Of a stretch of 34,446 nt of DNA, positions 15,452-23,969 are shown piece by piece. The stretch covers positions 1 to 34,446 of the forward strand of contig JACFMS010000027.1 in assembly GCA_019455285.1 (NCBI GenBank). The letters are read 5' to 3'. The stretch comes from Sphingomonadales bacterium. GTDB taxonomy: Bacteria > Pseudomonadota > Alphaproteobacteria > Sphingomonadales > Govanellaceae. The notes under the pieces are model-generated. The model made no database searches and was not told where the DNA came from. It was given only the letters and a program-made list of their open reading frames with translations. Each line of letters starts with the position of its first letter. Position 1 is the stretch's first letter. Made by a program: the position numbers and the translations under genes.

Positions 15452-16591
15452 GTGACTAGCGCCGCGCCTTTGAGCAATGTTGTTGTTGTGGAGATCGGCC
15501 ACAGCGTTGCGGCGCCGTTCGGCGGCTTCATTCTGGCGCAAATGGGCGCCACGGTCATCAAGGTTGAAAACCCGGGGACCGGCGACCACGCGCGCAAATG
15601 GGGGCCGCCCTTTAGGGATGACATGTCGGTACTGTTTGAAACCCTCAACCGCGATAAAAAAAGCATTGTCCTCAACTTGCGTTCAGCGGAGGAACGGGCG
15701 GAATTGGTGCAATTCATCCAGGATAAGGCCGATGTGGTGTTGCAGAATTTGCGGCCTCATAGCATTGATGAGTTGGGACTAGGGGCAGAGGTTTTGCTCG
15801 CGGCTAAGCCATCGCTGATTTATTGCAATGTGTCATCCTATGGGCACGTGGGCCCGATGCGCCTGCAGCCGGGATACGATCCCTTGATGCAGGCCTACGG
15901 CGGCATCATGAGCGTTACCGGCGAGGAGGGGCGTCCCCCCATTCGGGTGGGCGTTTCCTTGATCGACAAAGGCGCGGGCATGTGGGCGGCCATGGCCATT
16001 CTGGCGGCCTTGTATGAGCGTGACAGAACCGGCAAGGGCGGCGTGCTTGATACTTCGCTTTATGAAACGGCCCTGTCTTGGATGGATGCGCAGATAACCT
16101 CTTACCTGGCGTCCGGCGAGGTGCCCAGGCGCTATGGATCTGGGGCGGCGCAGATCGCGCCTTATAAGGTGTTCGAGACCGCCGATCATTATCTGATGGT
16201 GGCGGCCGGCAATGATGGATTGTTTCGTAAGCTATGCACGGTGATCGCACGTCCCCAATGGGCCGATGATCCGCGATTTATCAGTAATGCAGCGCGGGTT
16301 AAGAATCGCGATATTTTGTGTGATATGCTGCAGGAAATCTTTCATGCCGCGCCGCGCAGCGAGTGGATCGCCAAGCTGGAGAAAGCAAAGATTCCCAATG
16401 CGGCGCTGCAAACGATCAATGACGTGGTGGACAATGTTCAAACTCAGTCGCTGGGGATCATTCAGCCCTGTCCAGATAATGAGCATATGTTGGTAGGACT
16501 GCCGATTTCGTTTGATGGCGTGCGGCCGCAGTTTCGTTCCGCGCCGCCGCACTTGGGCGAGCATAACGATGACGTGCTGGGTCGCAAGTAA
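15452..16591 (+). CDS. CaiB/BaiF (class III) CoA-transferase
   Basis: A 379-residue family III CoA-transferase, which moves CoA from a donor such as succinyl-CoA to a free carboxylate. The N-terminal VVEIGHSVAAPFGGFILAQMGA and IKVENPGTGDHARKW are family hallmarks, and the nucleophilic aspartate is Asp172 in GVSLIDKGAGMW. The GTG start at 15452 is supported by GGAGGG at 15437-15442. It is the first gene of a five-gene rightward unit and would activate the imported acid. Relatives include succinyl-CoA:glutarate/HMG and citramalate transferases, which fits the HMG-CoA-lyase-type neighbour, but the acid cannot be read from sequence. Confidence 0.9.
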   Translation: MTSAAPLSNVVVVEIGHSVAAPFGGFILAQMGATVIKVENPGTGDHARKWGPPFRDDMSVLFETLNRDKKSIVLNLRSAEERAELVQFIQDKADVVLQNLRPHSIDELGLGAEVLLAAKPSLIYCNVSSYGHVGPMRLQPGYDPLMQAYGGIMSVTGEEGRPPIRVGVSLIDKGAGMWAAMAILAALYERDRTGKGGVLDTSLYETALSWMDAQITSYLASGEVPRRYGSGAAQIAPYKVFETADHYLMVAAGNDGLFRKLCTVIARPQWADDPRFISNAARVKNRDILCDMLQEIFHAAPRSEWIAKLEKAKIPNAALQTINDVVDNVQTQSLGIIQPCPDNEHMLVGLPISFDGVRPQFRSAPPHLGEHNDDVLGRK

Positions 16592-16625
16592 TCAGCTGAA
16601 ATGCCGCAGGTAGAAAGAGTATTTC

Positions 16626-17591
16626 ATGGTATTGGATAATGTGCGCGTGCGGGAAGTAGGCTTGCGGGATGGTCTGCAGATCATCCGCGCCTTTCTGCCG
16701 ACCGAACATAAGAAAGCCTGGGTCGACTATTGCAGCAAGGCAGGCTTCCAGGAAATAGAAGCCACCTCCTTCGTGCCGGCCAAATATATCCCGCAATTTG
16801 TCGATGCGGCTGAAATTGTTGCCCATGCCACGGCCAAGCCCCACTTGCAGGTGGCGGCCTTTACGCCCAATGTCAAAGGCGCCGAGTTGGCCCTGGCGGC
16901 AGGGGTGCACAAAATTACCTGCGTGGTGTCCTCGACGGAAAGCTTCAACCAAGCCAACCTTCGCCGCTCTCGCGCGGATAGCCTGCGTGATGCCAAGGAG
17001 ATCATTCGATTGCGCGACGCGGAGCACGGCAATCGGTCTGTGGTGGTGCAAGGCGCGCTATCCAGCGCCTTCGGCTGTCCGTTTGAGGGTATCGTCAGCG
17101 ATAAAACCATCCTTGAGCTATTGGAAGAATTACTCAAGCTCGGAGTCGATGAAATTTCGGTAGCTGATACGGTTGGTTATGCCAATCCCACGCAGGTTCG
17201 CCGGCTATGCCGCGCCATCTTGAGGGAAACCGGCGATTTGCCGGTGGGTCTGCATCTGCACGATACGCGGGGCACCGGGCTTGCCAACGTCCTCGCAGGG
17301 TTGGATACGGGGATTCGCTATTTTGATTCTTCCCTAGGCGGACTTGGCGGCTGCCCTAACGCCCCGCGTGCCACCGGCAACATAACCACGGAAGATTTGG
17401 TGTATATGCTGGAAGCCATGGGGCTGAATACCGGCATTGATTTGGAAATATTGTTCAAGAGCCGCGAATTCGTTCGCCGGCAACTGCCGGACGTACCCAT
17501 GTTTGGTCATATCACTGATGCCGGATTGCCCAAGGACTTTCAAGTGGCGCAATCACAAGATTCCATTCCTTCAGACAAAAAAGCATCCTGA
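16626..17591 (+). CDS. HMG-CoA lyase family enzyme (DRE-TIM metallolyase)
   Basis: A 321-residue TIM-barrel lyase. It has the opening REVGLRDGLQ with Arg14-Asp15, metal ligands His210 and His212 in GLHLHDTRGTG, Asn252, and the lid loop GLGGCPNAPRATGN with catalytic Cys243. Human and bacterial HMG-CoA lyases read GGCPYAPGASGN there, so two loop positions differ (Tyr to Asn, Gly to Arg); a related 3-hydroxyacyl-CoA may be the substrate. The reaction would be retro-aldol cleavage to acetyl-CoA (or acyl-CoA) and a 3-oxoacid. It stands 34 bases after the CoA-transferase gene and its stop overlaps the dehydrogenase start by one base (TGATG). Confidence 0.88.
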   Translation: MVLDNVRVREVGLRDGLQIIRAFLPTEHKKAWVDYCSKAGFQEIEATSFVPAKYIPQFVDAAEIVAHATAKPHLQVAAFTPNVKGAELALAAGVHKITCVVSSTESFNQANLRRSRADSLRDAKEIIRLRDAEHGNRSVVVQGALSSAFGCPFEGIVSDKTILELLEELLKLGVDEISVADTVGYANPTQVRRLCRAILRETGDLPVGLHLHDTRGTGLANVLAGLDTGIRYFDSSLGGLGGCPNAPRATGNITTEDLVYMLEAMGLNTGIDLEILFKSREFVRRQLPDVPMFGHITDAGLPKDFQVAQSQDSIPSDKKAS

Positions 17592-18775
17592 TGAGCGAAG
17601 AAGCAAATAACATCACATTATCCCTCGGGCAGGACTACCCTGAAATTCGCGAGGCGGTGATCCGCATTTGCGAAAGTTATCCGGGTGAATACTGGCGGGA
17701 GCTCGAAGAAAAGTGCGACTATCCCACCGCATTTGTCCGGGAATTGACGGCAGCCGGTTTCTTGTCGGCTCTTATTCCCCAGGAATACGGCGGCGCCGGC
17801 TTGCCGTTGCGGGCGGCGGCCGTCATTCTGGAGACCATCAACTCTACCGGCTGCAATGCCTCGCAATGCCACGCCCAGATGTACATCATGGGTACCCTGC
17901 TGCGCCACGGCAGCGTTGCGCAAAAGCAGAAGTATCTGCCACTAATCGCATCGGGAGCACTGCGATTGCAGGCGTTCGCAGTCACCGAGCCCACCACCGG
18001 CTCGGATACCACGAAATTGAAGACCCGGGCGGTAAGGCAAGGGGATCACTATGTGGTCACCGGGCAAAAGGTTTGGACGTCGCGAGCGCTTTATTCGGAT
18101 TTGATGCTGTTGCTGGCGCGCACTACGCCGCTGGATCAATGCAAAAAGAAGACCGATGGTCTGTCGGTATTTCTGGTGGATATTCCTGGCAACCTGGGAA
18201 AGGGACTCGATATCCGGCCATTGAAGACCATGTTCAACCACAACACGACGGAAGTGTTTTTCGATGGCATGAAAGTGCCGGCGGAGAACTTGATCGGCGA
18301 TGAGGGGCAGGGTTTCCGTTACATCATGGACGGCATGAATGCCGAGCGTATCCTGGTCGCCACGGAAAGCGTCGGCGATGGCCGCTTCTTTATAAAGAAG
18401 GCGGTCAATTACGCAAACGAGCGTGTGGTTTTTGACCGCACCATCGGCAAGAATCAGGGTATTCAATTTCCCCTGGCGCGGGCCTATGCGCAACTGGAAG
18501 CCGCCGATCTCATGGTGCGGCGGGCGGCGGCGATGTTTGAGCTGAACCAACCCTGCGGGGAAGCTGCAAATATTAGCAAACTTTTAGCGTCCGAAGCCTG
18601 CTGGATGGCGGCCGAAGCCGCCATTCAAACCTTCGGCGGCTTTGCTTTTGCCCGCGAATATGACATTGAGCGAAAATGGCGGGAAACCCGCATCCATCAG
18701 GTTGCCCCCATATCGACAAATATGATTCTTGCCTACATCGGCCAGCATGTATTGGGATTGGAGCGGTCTTACTAA
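17591..18775 (+). CDS. Acyl-CoA dehydrogenase
   Basis: A 394-residue flavoprotein that would oxidise an acyl-CoA to the 2-enoyl-CoA, passing electrons to ETF. Visible are AFAVTEPTTGSDTTKLKT (FAD/substrate contact), TGQKVWTS, ITRA-type dimer contacts, and the C-terminal IQTFGGFAFAREYDIERKWRETRIHQVAPISTNMI helix pair. At the position of the MCAD base (IYEGT) it has IHQVA, so Gln replaces Glu; other family branches such as isovaleryl-CoA dehydrogenase use a glutamate elsewhere, so this does not prove inactivity. ATG 17591 overlaps the lyase stop, and TAATG links it to the amidase. Together with crotonase and lyase it makes a complete dehydrogenation-hydration-cleavage set. Confidence 0.88.
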   Translation: MSEEANNITLSLGQDYPEIREAVIRICESYPGEYWRELEEKCDYPTAFVRELTAAGFLSALIPQEYGGAGLPLRAAAVILETINSTGCNASQCHAQMYIMGTLLRHGSVAQKQKYLPLIASGALRLQAFAVTEPTTGSDTTKLKTRAVRQGDHYVVTGQKVWTSRALYSDLMLLLARTTPLDQCKKKTDGLSVFLVDIPGNLGKGLDIRPLKTMFNHNTTEVFFDGMKVPAENLIGDEGQGFRYIMDGMNAERILVATESVGDGRFFIKKAVNYANERVVFDRTIGKNQGIQFPLARAYAQLEAADLMVRRAAAMFELNQPCGEAANISKLLASEACWMAAEAAIQTFGGFAFAREYDIERKWRETRIHQVAPISTNMILAYIGQHVLGLERSY

Positions 18776-20220
18776 TGATCAAAGACTACTGGAAATATGA
18801 TGGCGTAGCGTTGGCGGAACTTATTCGCAATGGCGAGTTAACGCCCGGTGAGGTCCTTGAGTCGGCCATTGAGGCGGCGGCGAAAGTGAGCCCGATATTG
18901 AACTTTGCTTGCCATGATTTATCGCAGAGCGCTCGCGCCACCGCCAAAGGGCCGTTACCTAATGGTCCGTTTAAGGGCGTTCCATTTGCCTTGAAAGACA
19001 TTGGCGCGCAGATGAAGGGAACGCCCTACGAGGCGGGCAGCATGCTGATGAAGGGCTATGTCTCCACGCATGACAGCAATCTGACCAAGCGCTTTCATGA
19101 TACCGGGCTCATCACCTTCATCAAGACCACCACGCCGGAATTTGGCGCGCAGATTACCTGCGAGGCGAAAATCTACGGCATCACCCGCAACCCCTGGCAT
19201 ACTGGCCATACGCCGGGTGGTTCCAGCGGCGGATCATCGGCGGCGGTGGCCGCCGGCGTGCTGCCGTTCGCGCATGCTAATGATGGACTGGGCTCGATTC
19301 GCATCCCGGCGGCAAATTGCGGCTTGTTCGGCTTGAAAGTCACTCGCCAACGCACGCCGGCCGGTCCCCATGCCGCCGAGATTTCCGGCGGCCGCGGCGT
19401 GGAGTTCATCGTCTCTCGCACGGTGCGGGACTCGGCGGTGCTGCTGGACGCCGTGCATGGCGCCGATGTGGGCGCGCCGCATTGGGCGCCGCCGCCCGTC
19501 CGGCCCTATGCGGAGGAACTGACCGCCAAACCGCGCAAGTTGCGCATCGCGCTGCTTGATAAAACGTTTTCCGGCAAGCCTGTGCATGCCGATTGCGCTC
19601 ATGCCGTCCGGGATACGGCGAAACTTTGCGCCGACCTTGGTCATCATGTGGAGGAGGCCGCGCCCAATATCGATTGGGAGCGTTACGTATGGGCCATCCG
19701 TCTGGCGGGCAGCGCCAGCATGACGGCGGGCGTCTTATCGGCGGGCGAGATGATGGGGCGCACGCCATCGCCGGAAAACCTGGAGATGCTGACTTGGCTG
19801 GCGGTGGAAGAGGGCAAGAGCTGCCTGGCCAGCGCGTATTTCAAGGCGACGGATGTGTATGCGCGCATACAGCGGCAGCTGGGAGCATTCTTTGTCGATT
19901 ATGACATTTTGCTCACGCCCATGCTGTCGCAGCCGCCGGCGGCCATCGGCTGGCTGGGCGATCCCGAGGATGATCTGGATATTTTCTGGGACAAGTTTTC
20001 CTCGGACGCTTATTCGCCATTCGCCGGCGTGTTCAATGTCAGCGGCCAGCCGGCGGCCTCCATTCCGCTTCATATCAACAAGGCAGGCCTGCCCATCGGC
20101 ACCCAACTGGTAGGCCGTTTCGGTGATGAAGGCAGCATCATTGCGCTTTCAGCGCAATTAGAACAAGCGCGGCCATGGATTGATCGTCTGCCGCCGATCC
20201 ATGTGAAGAATTACCTGTAA
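18775..20220 (+). CDS. Amidase signature family hydrolase
   Basis: A 481-residue amidase. The Ser-cisSer-Lys triad is visible: Lys74 (FALKDIG), cis-Ser150 in TPGGSSGGSSAAVAAG, and nucleophile Ser174 in NDGLGSIRIPAANCG. The spacing between the two serines, 24 residues, equals that of peptide amidase. I start it at ATG 18775, which overlaps the upstream TAA (TAATG); a longer frame from 18676 only extends into the dehydrogenase gene. It would hydrolyse an amide to acid and amine or ammonia, so the pathway substrate may arrive as an amide or N-acyl compound. The signature family is broad (FAAH, GatA, arylamidases), and GatA itself is unlikely because gatCB are absent. Confidence 0.87.
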   Translation: MIKDYWKYDGVALAELIRNGELTPGEVLESAIEAAAKVSPILNFACHDLSQSARATAKGPLPNGPFKGVPFALKDIGAQMKGTPYEAGSMLMKGYVSTHDSNLTKRFHDTGLITFIKTTTPEFGAQITCEAKIYGITRNPWHTGHTPGGSSGGSSAAVAAGVLPFAHANDGLGSIRIPAANCGLFGLKVTRQRTPAGPHAAEISGGRGVEFIVSRTVRDSAVLLDAVHGADVGAPHWAPPPVRPYAEELTAKPRKLRIALLDKTFSGKPVHADCAHAVRDTAKLCADLGHHVEEAAPNIDWERYVWAIRLAGSASMTAGVLSAGEMMGRTPSPENLEMLTWLAVEEGKSCLASAYFKATDVYARIQRQLGAFFVDYDILLTPMLSQPPAAIGWLGDPEDDLDIFWDKFSSDAYSPFAGVFNVSGQPAASIPLHINKAGLPIGTQLVGRFGDEGSIIALSAQLEQARPWIDRLPPIHVKNYL

Positions 20221-20261
20221 TACACGGAAAAAAAGTTGCTCATGAAAGGAGAGATATAACG

Positions 20262-21509
20262 ATGTCCTATAAATACAGTCTCCCAAAAAAGGGGGAGACG
20301 GCGCAGAATATTCTCAAGCATATTGAGGATTTCAAGAAAAAAGAGCCCGATAGAAACAAGGCCTATATGGGGGCCTATTGCATGGTAGGCTCTCCTGAAA
20401 TTCAGGAACTGATGGAGCAGGCCTATCAGCGGTATTTCTTCGAAAATGCCCTGGTGCGTCGCTACTTTCCCGGATTGCGCCAGATGGAAGATGATATCAA
20501 GGAGATCGCCGCCGGCATCCTGTCTGGAGGGACCGAAGGGATCAAGGTAAACATTACATCGGGCGGCACGGAAAGCCTGTTTTGCGCCATGCATGCGGCG
20601 CGGGAATGGGCGCGGGACAAGTTTCCGCACATCAAGGAGCCGGAATTCATCGGTCCCTATTCGGCGCACGCCACCATCACCAAGTCATGCCATTACCTGG
20701 GAATGAAGCTGAAGCGTGTTCCCGTAGGCGCCGATTTTCGCGCCGACGCGAAGGCCATGGAAGCAGCCATCGGTCCCAACACCATTGGTCTGTTGGGCTC
20801 GGCGCCAAGCTGGCCTTACGGCAAGGTCGATCCCATGGCGGACATCGCGGCGGTGGGGCAGAAACACGGGCTTTGGGTGCACGTGGATGCGTGCGTGGGC
20901 GGCTACTTTGCGCCCTGGGCCAAGCGCCTTGGGTATAAGTTCCCCGATTGGGATTTCAGCGTGCCTGGCGTCATCTCCATCTCTGCTGACTTGCACAAAT
21001 ATGGCTACGCTCCAAAGCCAATCTCCACGATTGCCTGGCGATCGGAGGAATATCAAAAATATCATGGCGTTTACCCGACCGAATGGCCAAGCCAGCAGTA
21101 CATCGCAGAAGGTCTCGTCGGCTCGCGGTCGGGCGGCGTGCTTGCCGCGGCATGGGCGGTTCTGCACTATTTGGGCGAAGACGGCTACATGGATTATACC
21201 CGTCGCACCATGGATACCAAAAAGAAACTCACTGACGGCTTGATCAAGCTTGGCATGAAGCCCTTGGATACGGATCTTTGCCTCATTTTATATGAATCGC
21301 CGGAATTTCCCGCCGAGGCGGTGGTGGGCGCAATGACTCAGCGCGGTTGGACCTGCATGGGCACGCAACGCCCGCCGCTCATCCAATTGGTGCTGGATCC
21401 CATGGCGGAGCGGATCGCCGATAACTATCTGTCTGAGCTCGCCGAAGTGATTAAAGAGCTTCGTGCCGGCAAGCAAGGGAAGAAAGGCGAACTCGGCTAC
21501 GCCGATTGA
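20262..21509 (+). CDS. Sphingosine-1-phosphate-lyase-like PLP enzyme (group II decarboxylase fold)
   Basis: A 415-residue PLP enzyme. Key stretches are ITSGGTESLFCAMHAA (98-113), SAHATITKSCHYLGMKL with stacking His136, IGLLGSAPSWPYGKVDPMADIA, WVHVDACVGGY with Asp209, and DFSVPGVISISADLHKYGYAPK with PLP-lysine Lys246. This series, above all GSAPxxPxG..D and VPGVxSIS.D.HKYG.APK, follows yeast Dpl1/S1P lyase more than glutamate or aromatic amino acid decarboxylases. It may cleave a beta-hydroxy amine (retro-aldol giving an aldehyde) or decarboxylate an amino acid. GAAAGGAGAG precedes the ATG. It is last in the rightward unit, after the amidase and before a strong terminator; the aldehyde dehydrogenase on the other strand could take its product. 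Confidence 0.85.
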   Translation: MSYKYSLPKKGETAQNILKHIEDFKKKEPDRNKAYMGAYCMVGSPEIQELMEQAYQRYFFENALVRRYFPGLRQMEDDIKEIAAGILSGGTEGIKVNITSGGTESLFCAMHAAREWARDKFPHIKEPEFIGPYSAHATITKSCHYLGMKLKRVPVGADFRADAKAMEAAIGPNTIGLLGSAPSWPYGKVDPMADIAAVGQKHGLWVHVDACVGGYFAPWAKRLGYKFPDWDFSVPGVISISADLHKYGYAPKPISTIAWRSEEYQKYHGVYPTEWPSQQYIAEGLVGSRSGGVLAAAWAVLHYLGEDGYMDYTRRTMDTKKKLTDGLIKLGMKPLDTDLCLILYESPEFPAEAVVGAMTQRGWTCMGTQRPPLIQLVLDPMAERIADNYLSELAEVIKELRAGKQGKKGELGYAD

Positions 21510-21529
21510 TCATTCCTTAACTCACAATA

Positions 21530-21560
21530 AAAACGGGGTCCTTGGCGGCCCCGTTTTTTT
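21530..21560 (+). terminator. Intrinsic terminator of the CoA-transferase unit
   Basis: AAAACGGGG and CCCCGTTTT pair across a ten-base loop, ending in a run of seven T (21554-21560). It stands 20 bases after the PLP-enzyme stop codon. Confidence 0.88.
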
Positions 21561-21582
21561 GTCGGGCTGATCGAGTTGATCT

Positions 21583-21657
21583 GTAGGATGGATTAAGCGA
21601 AGCGAACCCATCGGCGGCGATATTTCGTGGGTCCGCGTGCCGCTTGACCCACGCTAC
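21583..21657. repeat. Intergenic palindromic repeat (REP-like, GTAGGATGG...CTAC)
   Basis: The 75-nt segment begins GTAGGATGGATTAAGCGAAGCG and its opposite end, read on the other strand, begins GTAGCGTGGGTCAAGCG, so both arms form an imperfect inverted repeat with internal ACCCA/TGGGT blocks. Elements of the form GTAGGGTGG..AAGCGAAGCG..ACCCA are widespread in proteobacterial intergenic DNA. It lies between two convergent units, a usual position. Confidence 0.65.
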
Positions 21658-21670
21658 TTGTTTAACTTGA

Positions 21671-23143
21671 TTAGCGCAGCACGAAGGGATTGGCTGTCTG
21701 GCCGGTGGTGTTGATCCACACGCTTTTGGTTTCCAGGTATTCCCGGATGGCATCGATGCCGTTCTCGCGTCCCAAACCGCTGCGCTTGAAGCCGCCGAAT
21801 GGCATCATGAAGCTCATGGCGCGATAGGCGTTGACCCACACCGTGCCGGCGCGCAACTGTTTTTCCACGCGCAGGGCGCGGCCGACATTCTCCGTCCAGA
21901 TGCCCGCCGCCAAGCCATAGGGCGTATCGTTGGCGATGGCCACGGCTTCTTCTTCATCGCGAAAGCGGATGACCGACAGCACCGGGCCGAACACTTCTTC
22001 CCGGGCAATGCGCATGTCATTGGTGACCTCGGCAAAAATGGTCGGCTCCACGAACCATGGTCCGGGAGAATTTGTTGGGGTGCCGCCGCCCAGCACGCAT
22101 CGCGCGCCTTCACCCTTGGCAATGGCGATATAGTCGAGGATTTTTTTGTGTTGCGCCGGCGTCGTCACCGGGCCTACTTGGGTATCCGGATGCATGGGAT
22201 CACCGAGTTTGGCGGTTTTGGCGAAGGCCACCAATTTATCAAGAAAAACATCATAGATGCTGTCTTGCACCAGCAGCCGGGAGCCGGCGATGCAGGTTTG
22301 CCCCGACGCCGCGAAAATGCCGGCGATGGCGCCCTTGACGGCATTGTCGATGATGGCGTCGTCAAAGACGATGTTGGGGGATTTGCCGCCCAGTTCCAGC
22401 ACCATGTCCTTCAAGCCGCGCGCCGCGCTTTCATAAGCGGCGATGCCGCCTTGCTCGCCGCCGGTAAAGGCGATCTTCGCCACTTTCGGATGGGCCACCA
22501 AGGGCGCGCCCACCTCGCCGCCAAGGCCTGTCACCACGTTGATCACGCCGTCGGGAAAGCCGGCCTCCGTCACCAGGCGGACAAATTCTAATGCTGACGC
22601 AGATGTAAACTCGGACGGCTTCAGAACCACCGTATTGCCCGCCGCCAGCGCCGGCGCCAGTTTCAGGGTCGCCAACAACAACGGTGAATTCCACGGCGTG
22701 ATGGCGACGATGACGCCCAACGGTTCGTGACGGGTGTAGGTGAAGAAACCGTCCTTGTCTATGGGCACCACGCTGCCTTCAATCTTGTCGGCAAGTCCGC
22801 CATAGTAATAATACCACTGCGGCAGGTACTTCACTTGCCCAAGCATTTCCGCGTAAAGCTTGCCGTTGTCACGCACCTCGGTGGCGGCCAGCTTTTCGGC
22901 ATCGCGAGCGATCAGATCACCCAGGCGGCGCAGCATCGCGCCGCGCGCCGTTGCGGTCAATTTGCTCCACGGGCCGGCCGTGAACGCGGTATGGGCAGCC
23001 GCCACGGCTTTCTCAGCGTCGGCCGCGTTGCCGCGCGGGATGCGCGCCCAAGGCTCGCCGGTAAAGGGGTTGTGGGTATCGAACCACTCTCCCGACTCCG
23101 GACGCTGCCAAGCGCCATTGATGAAAAGATCATACTTCTGCAA
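21671..23143 (-). CDS. NAD(P)-dependent aldehyde dehydrogenase
   Basis: A 490-residue ALDH-superfamily enzyme that oxidises an aldehyde to its acid. Catalytic residues are present: Asn152 in TPWNSPL, Glu250 in LELGGKSP, Cys284 in SGQTCIAGSR, and EVFGPVLSV near the C-terminus. The usual cofactor loop FTGSxxxG is altered to FTGGEQGG (227-233), which may affect NAD versus NADP binding. The start is TTG 23143 with GAGGG five bases upstream; no ATG fits. It follows the GntR gene by 33 bases on the same strand and is presumably controlled with it. The aldehyde may be the product of the S1P-lyase-like enzyme, encoded convergently next door. Confidence 0.9.
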   Translation of the reverse strand: MQKYDLFINGAWQRPESGEWFDTHNPFTGEPWARIPRGNAADAEKAVAAAHTAFTAGPWSKLTATARGAMLRRLGDLIARDAEKLAATEVRDNGKLYAEMLGQVKYLPQWYYYYGGLADKIEGSVVPIDKDGFFTYTRHEPLGVIVAITPWNSPLLLATLKLAPALAAGNTVVLKPSEFTSASALEFVRLVTEAGFPDGVINVVTGLGGEVGAPLVAHPKVAKIAFTGGEQGGIAAYESAARGLKDMVLELGGKSPNIVFDDAIIDNAVKGAIAGIFAASGQTCIAGSRLLVQDSIYDVFLDKLVAFAKTAKLGDPMHPDTQVGPVTTPAQHKKILDYIAIAKGEGARCVLGGGTPTNSPGPWFVEPTIFAEVTNDMRIAREEVFGPVLSVIRFRDEEEAVAIANDTPYGLAAGIWTENVGRALRVEKQLRAGTVWVNAYRAMSFMMPFGGFKRSGLGRENGIDAIREYLETKSVWINTTGQTANPFVLR

Positions 23144-23176
23144 GGTTGCCCTCGCTTCGTCGATAATGTGACAGTT

Positions 23177-23890
23177 CTATGCCTTGCGCCGGGCGGCGCG
23201 CCGTTTCGTCTTCATCAGCGTGGCGTCGCTGGCCATGACCTCAAAGACCATATCGCGGGTGCGCGTGATGATTTGTTCCAGGTAATGGCTGGCGGCCTTG
23301 GGGTCGCGGTTCTCCAGTGCGGTAACCAGCCCTTGCCGTTCCTTGCGGATGGAAAAATCCGCCGGCCGCGGCCGCAGCAATATTCCCAGGATGACGCTGC
23401 TGCGCAGCCAAAGGTTGTCGATCAAGTGCAACAACAGCATGTTACCCGTGGCGCGGTAAATGGAGAAAAAGTACTCTTCGCTCTTATCCAGGGATTCCGG
23501 GCTCTCCCCTTTCTTTTCCAGCTCTTCCAGTTCCTTCAGCACTTTCTTCACATGCGCCAGTTCGGTTTCGCTGATATTCATCGCCGCCAGTTCGGCGCCG
23601 TAGGGCTCAATCCTGAGCCGCACCGCATAGAGATCTTCCAGTATTTCCTTGGTCAGTTCCGGCACCATGGCCTGGCGGTTGCGGGGATCGACGTCCAAGA
23701 CGTTCTGGGCAATCAGGCGGCTTAAGGCATCGCGCACGGGGGTGGAGCTGATGCCCAGCGCCTTGGCCAGGGTGCGGGTGCGCAGGGTATCGCCGGGGCG
23801 CAGGCGGCCGTCCCTGATGGCGCCTTTGATCTTGTTATAGGCGATGTTGTGCAAGGCGTTGTAATTGATTTTATCCAGACTTTCTTCCAC
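23177..23890 (-). CDS. GntR-family transcriptional regulator, FCD subfamily
   Basis: About 237 residues. The N-terminal winged helix (IAYNKIKGAIRDGRLRPGD, LAKALGISSTPVRDALSRL) is canonical; an all-helical FCD effector domain follows from about residue 80. The usual metal ligands of FCD domains look mostly lost: the D..FH position reads EEYFF (138-142), and EHR reads ERQ (184-186), so effector binding may not depend on metal. A basic tail KTKRRAARRKA ends the protein. I prefer GTG 23890, which has GGAG nine bases upstream; a TTG at 23905 would add five residues. It heads an operon with aldehyde dehydrogenase and is the likely regulator of the promoters that share the TTTGTTGC motif. Confidence 0.88.
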   Translation of the reverse strand: MEESLDKINYNALHNIAYNKIKGAIRDGRLRPGDTLRTRTLAKALGISSTPVRDALSRLIAQNVLDVDPRNRQAMVPELTKEILEDLYAVRLRIEPYGAELAAMNISETELAHVKKVLKELEELEKKGESPESLDKSEEYFFSIYRATGNMLLLHLIDNLWLRSSVILGILLRPRPADFSIRKERQGLVTALENRDPKAASHYLEQIITRTRDMVFEVMASDATLMKTKRRAARRKA

Positions 23891-23969
23891 GACTAAGGTC
23901 TCCAATCTTCAAGCCCGCAAAGTTGCCTGCGTCTTCATAATGTTTAGCCTACCACAAGCCAAGTTAATT

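Noticed and set aside
18676-18774. Earlier start of the amidase gene
   Set aside because: The extension runs inside the acyl-CoA dehydrogenase coding sequence; the TAATG overlap at 18775 and family alignment support the later start.
22727-23725. 332-codon open frame on the plus strand opposite aldehyde dehydrogenase and GntR
   Set aside because: It spans two well-supported minus-strand genes, has no ribosome site, and its translation (many His, Arg, Gln runs) resembles no family; it is a GC-driven antisense frame.
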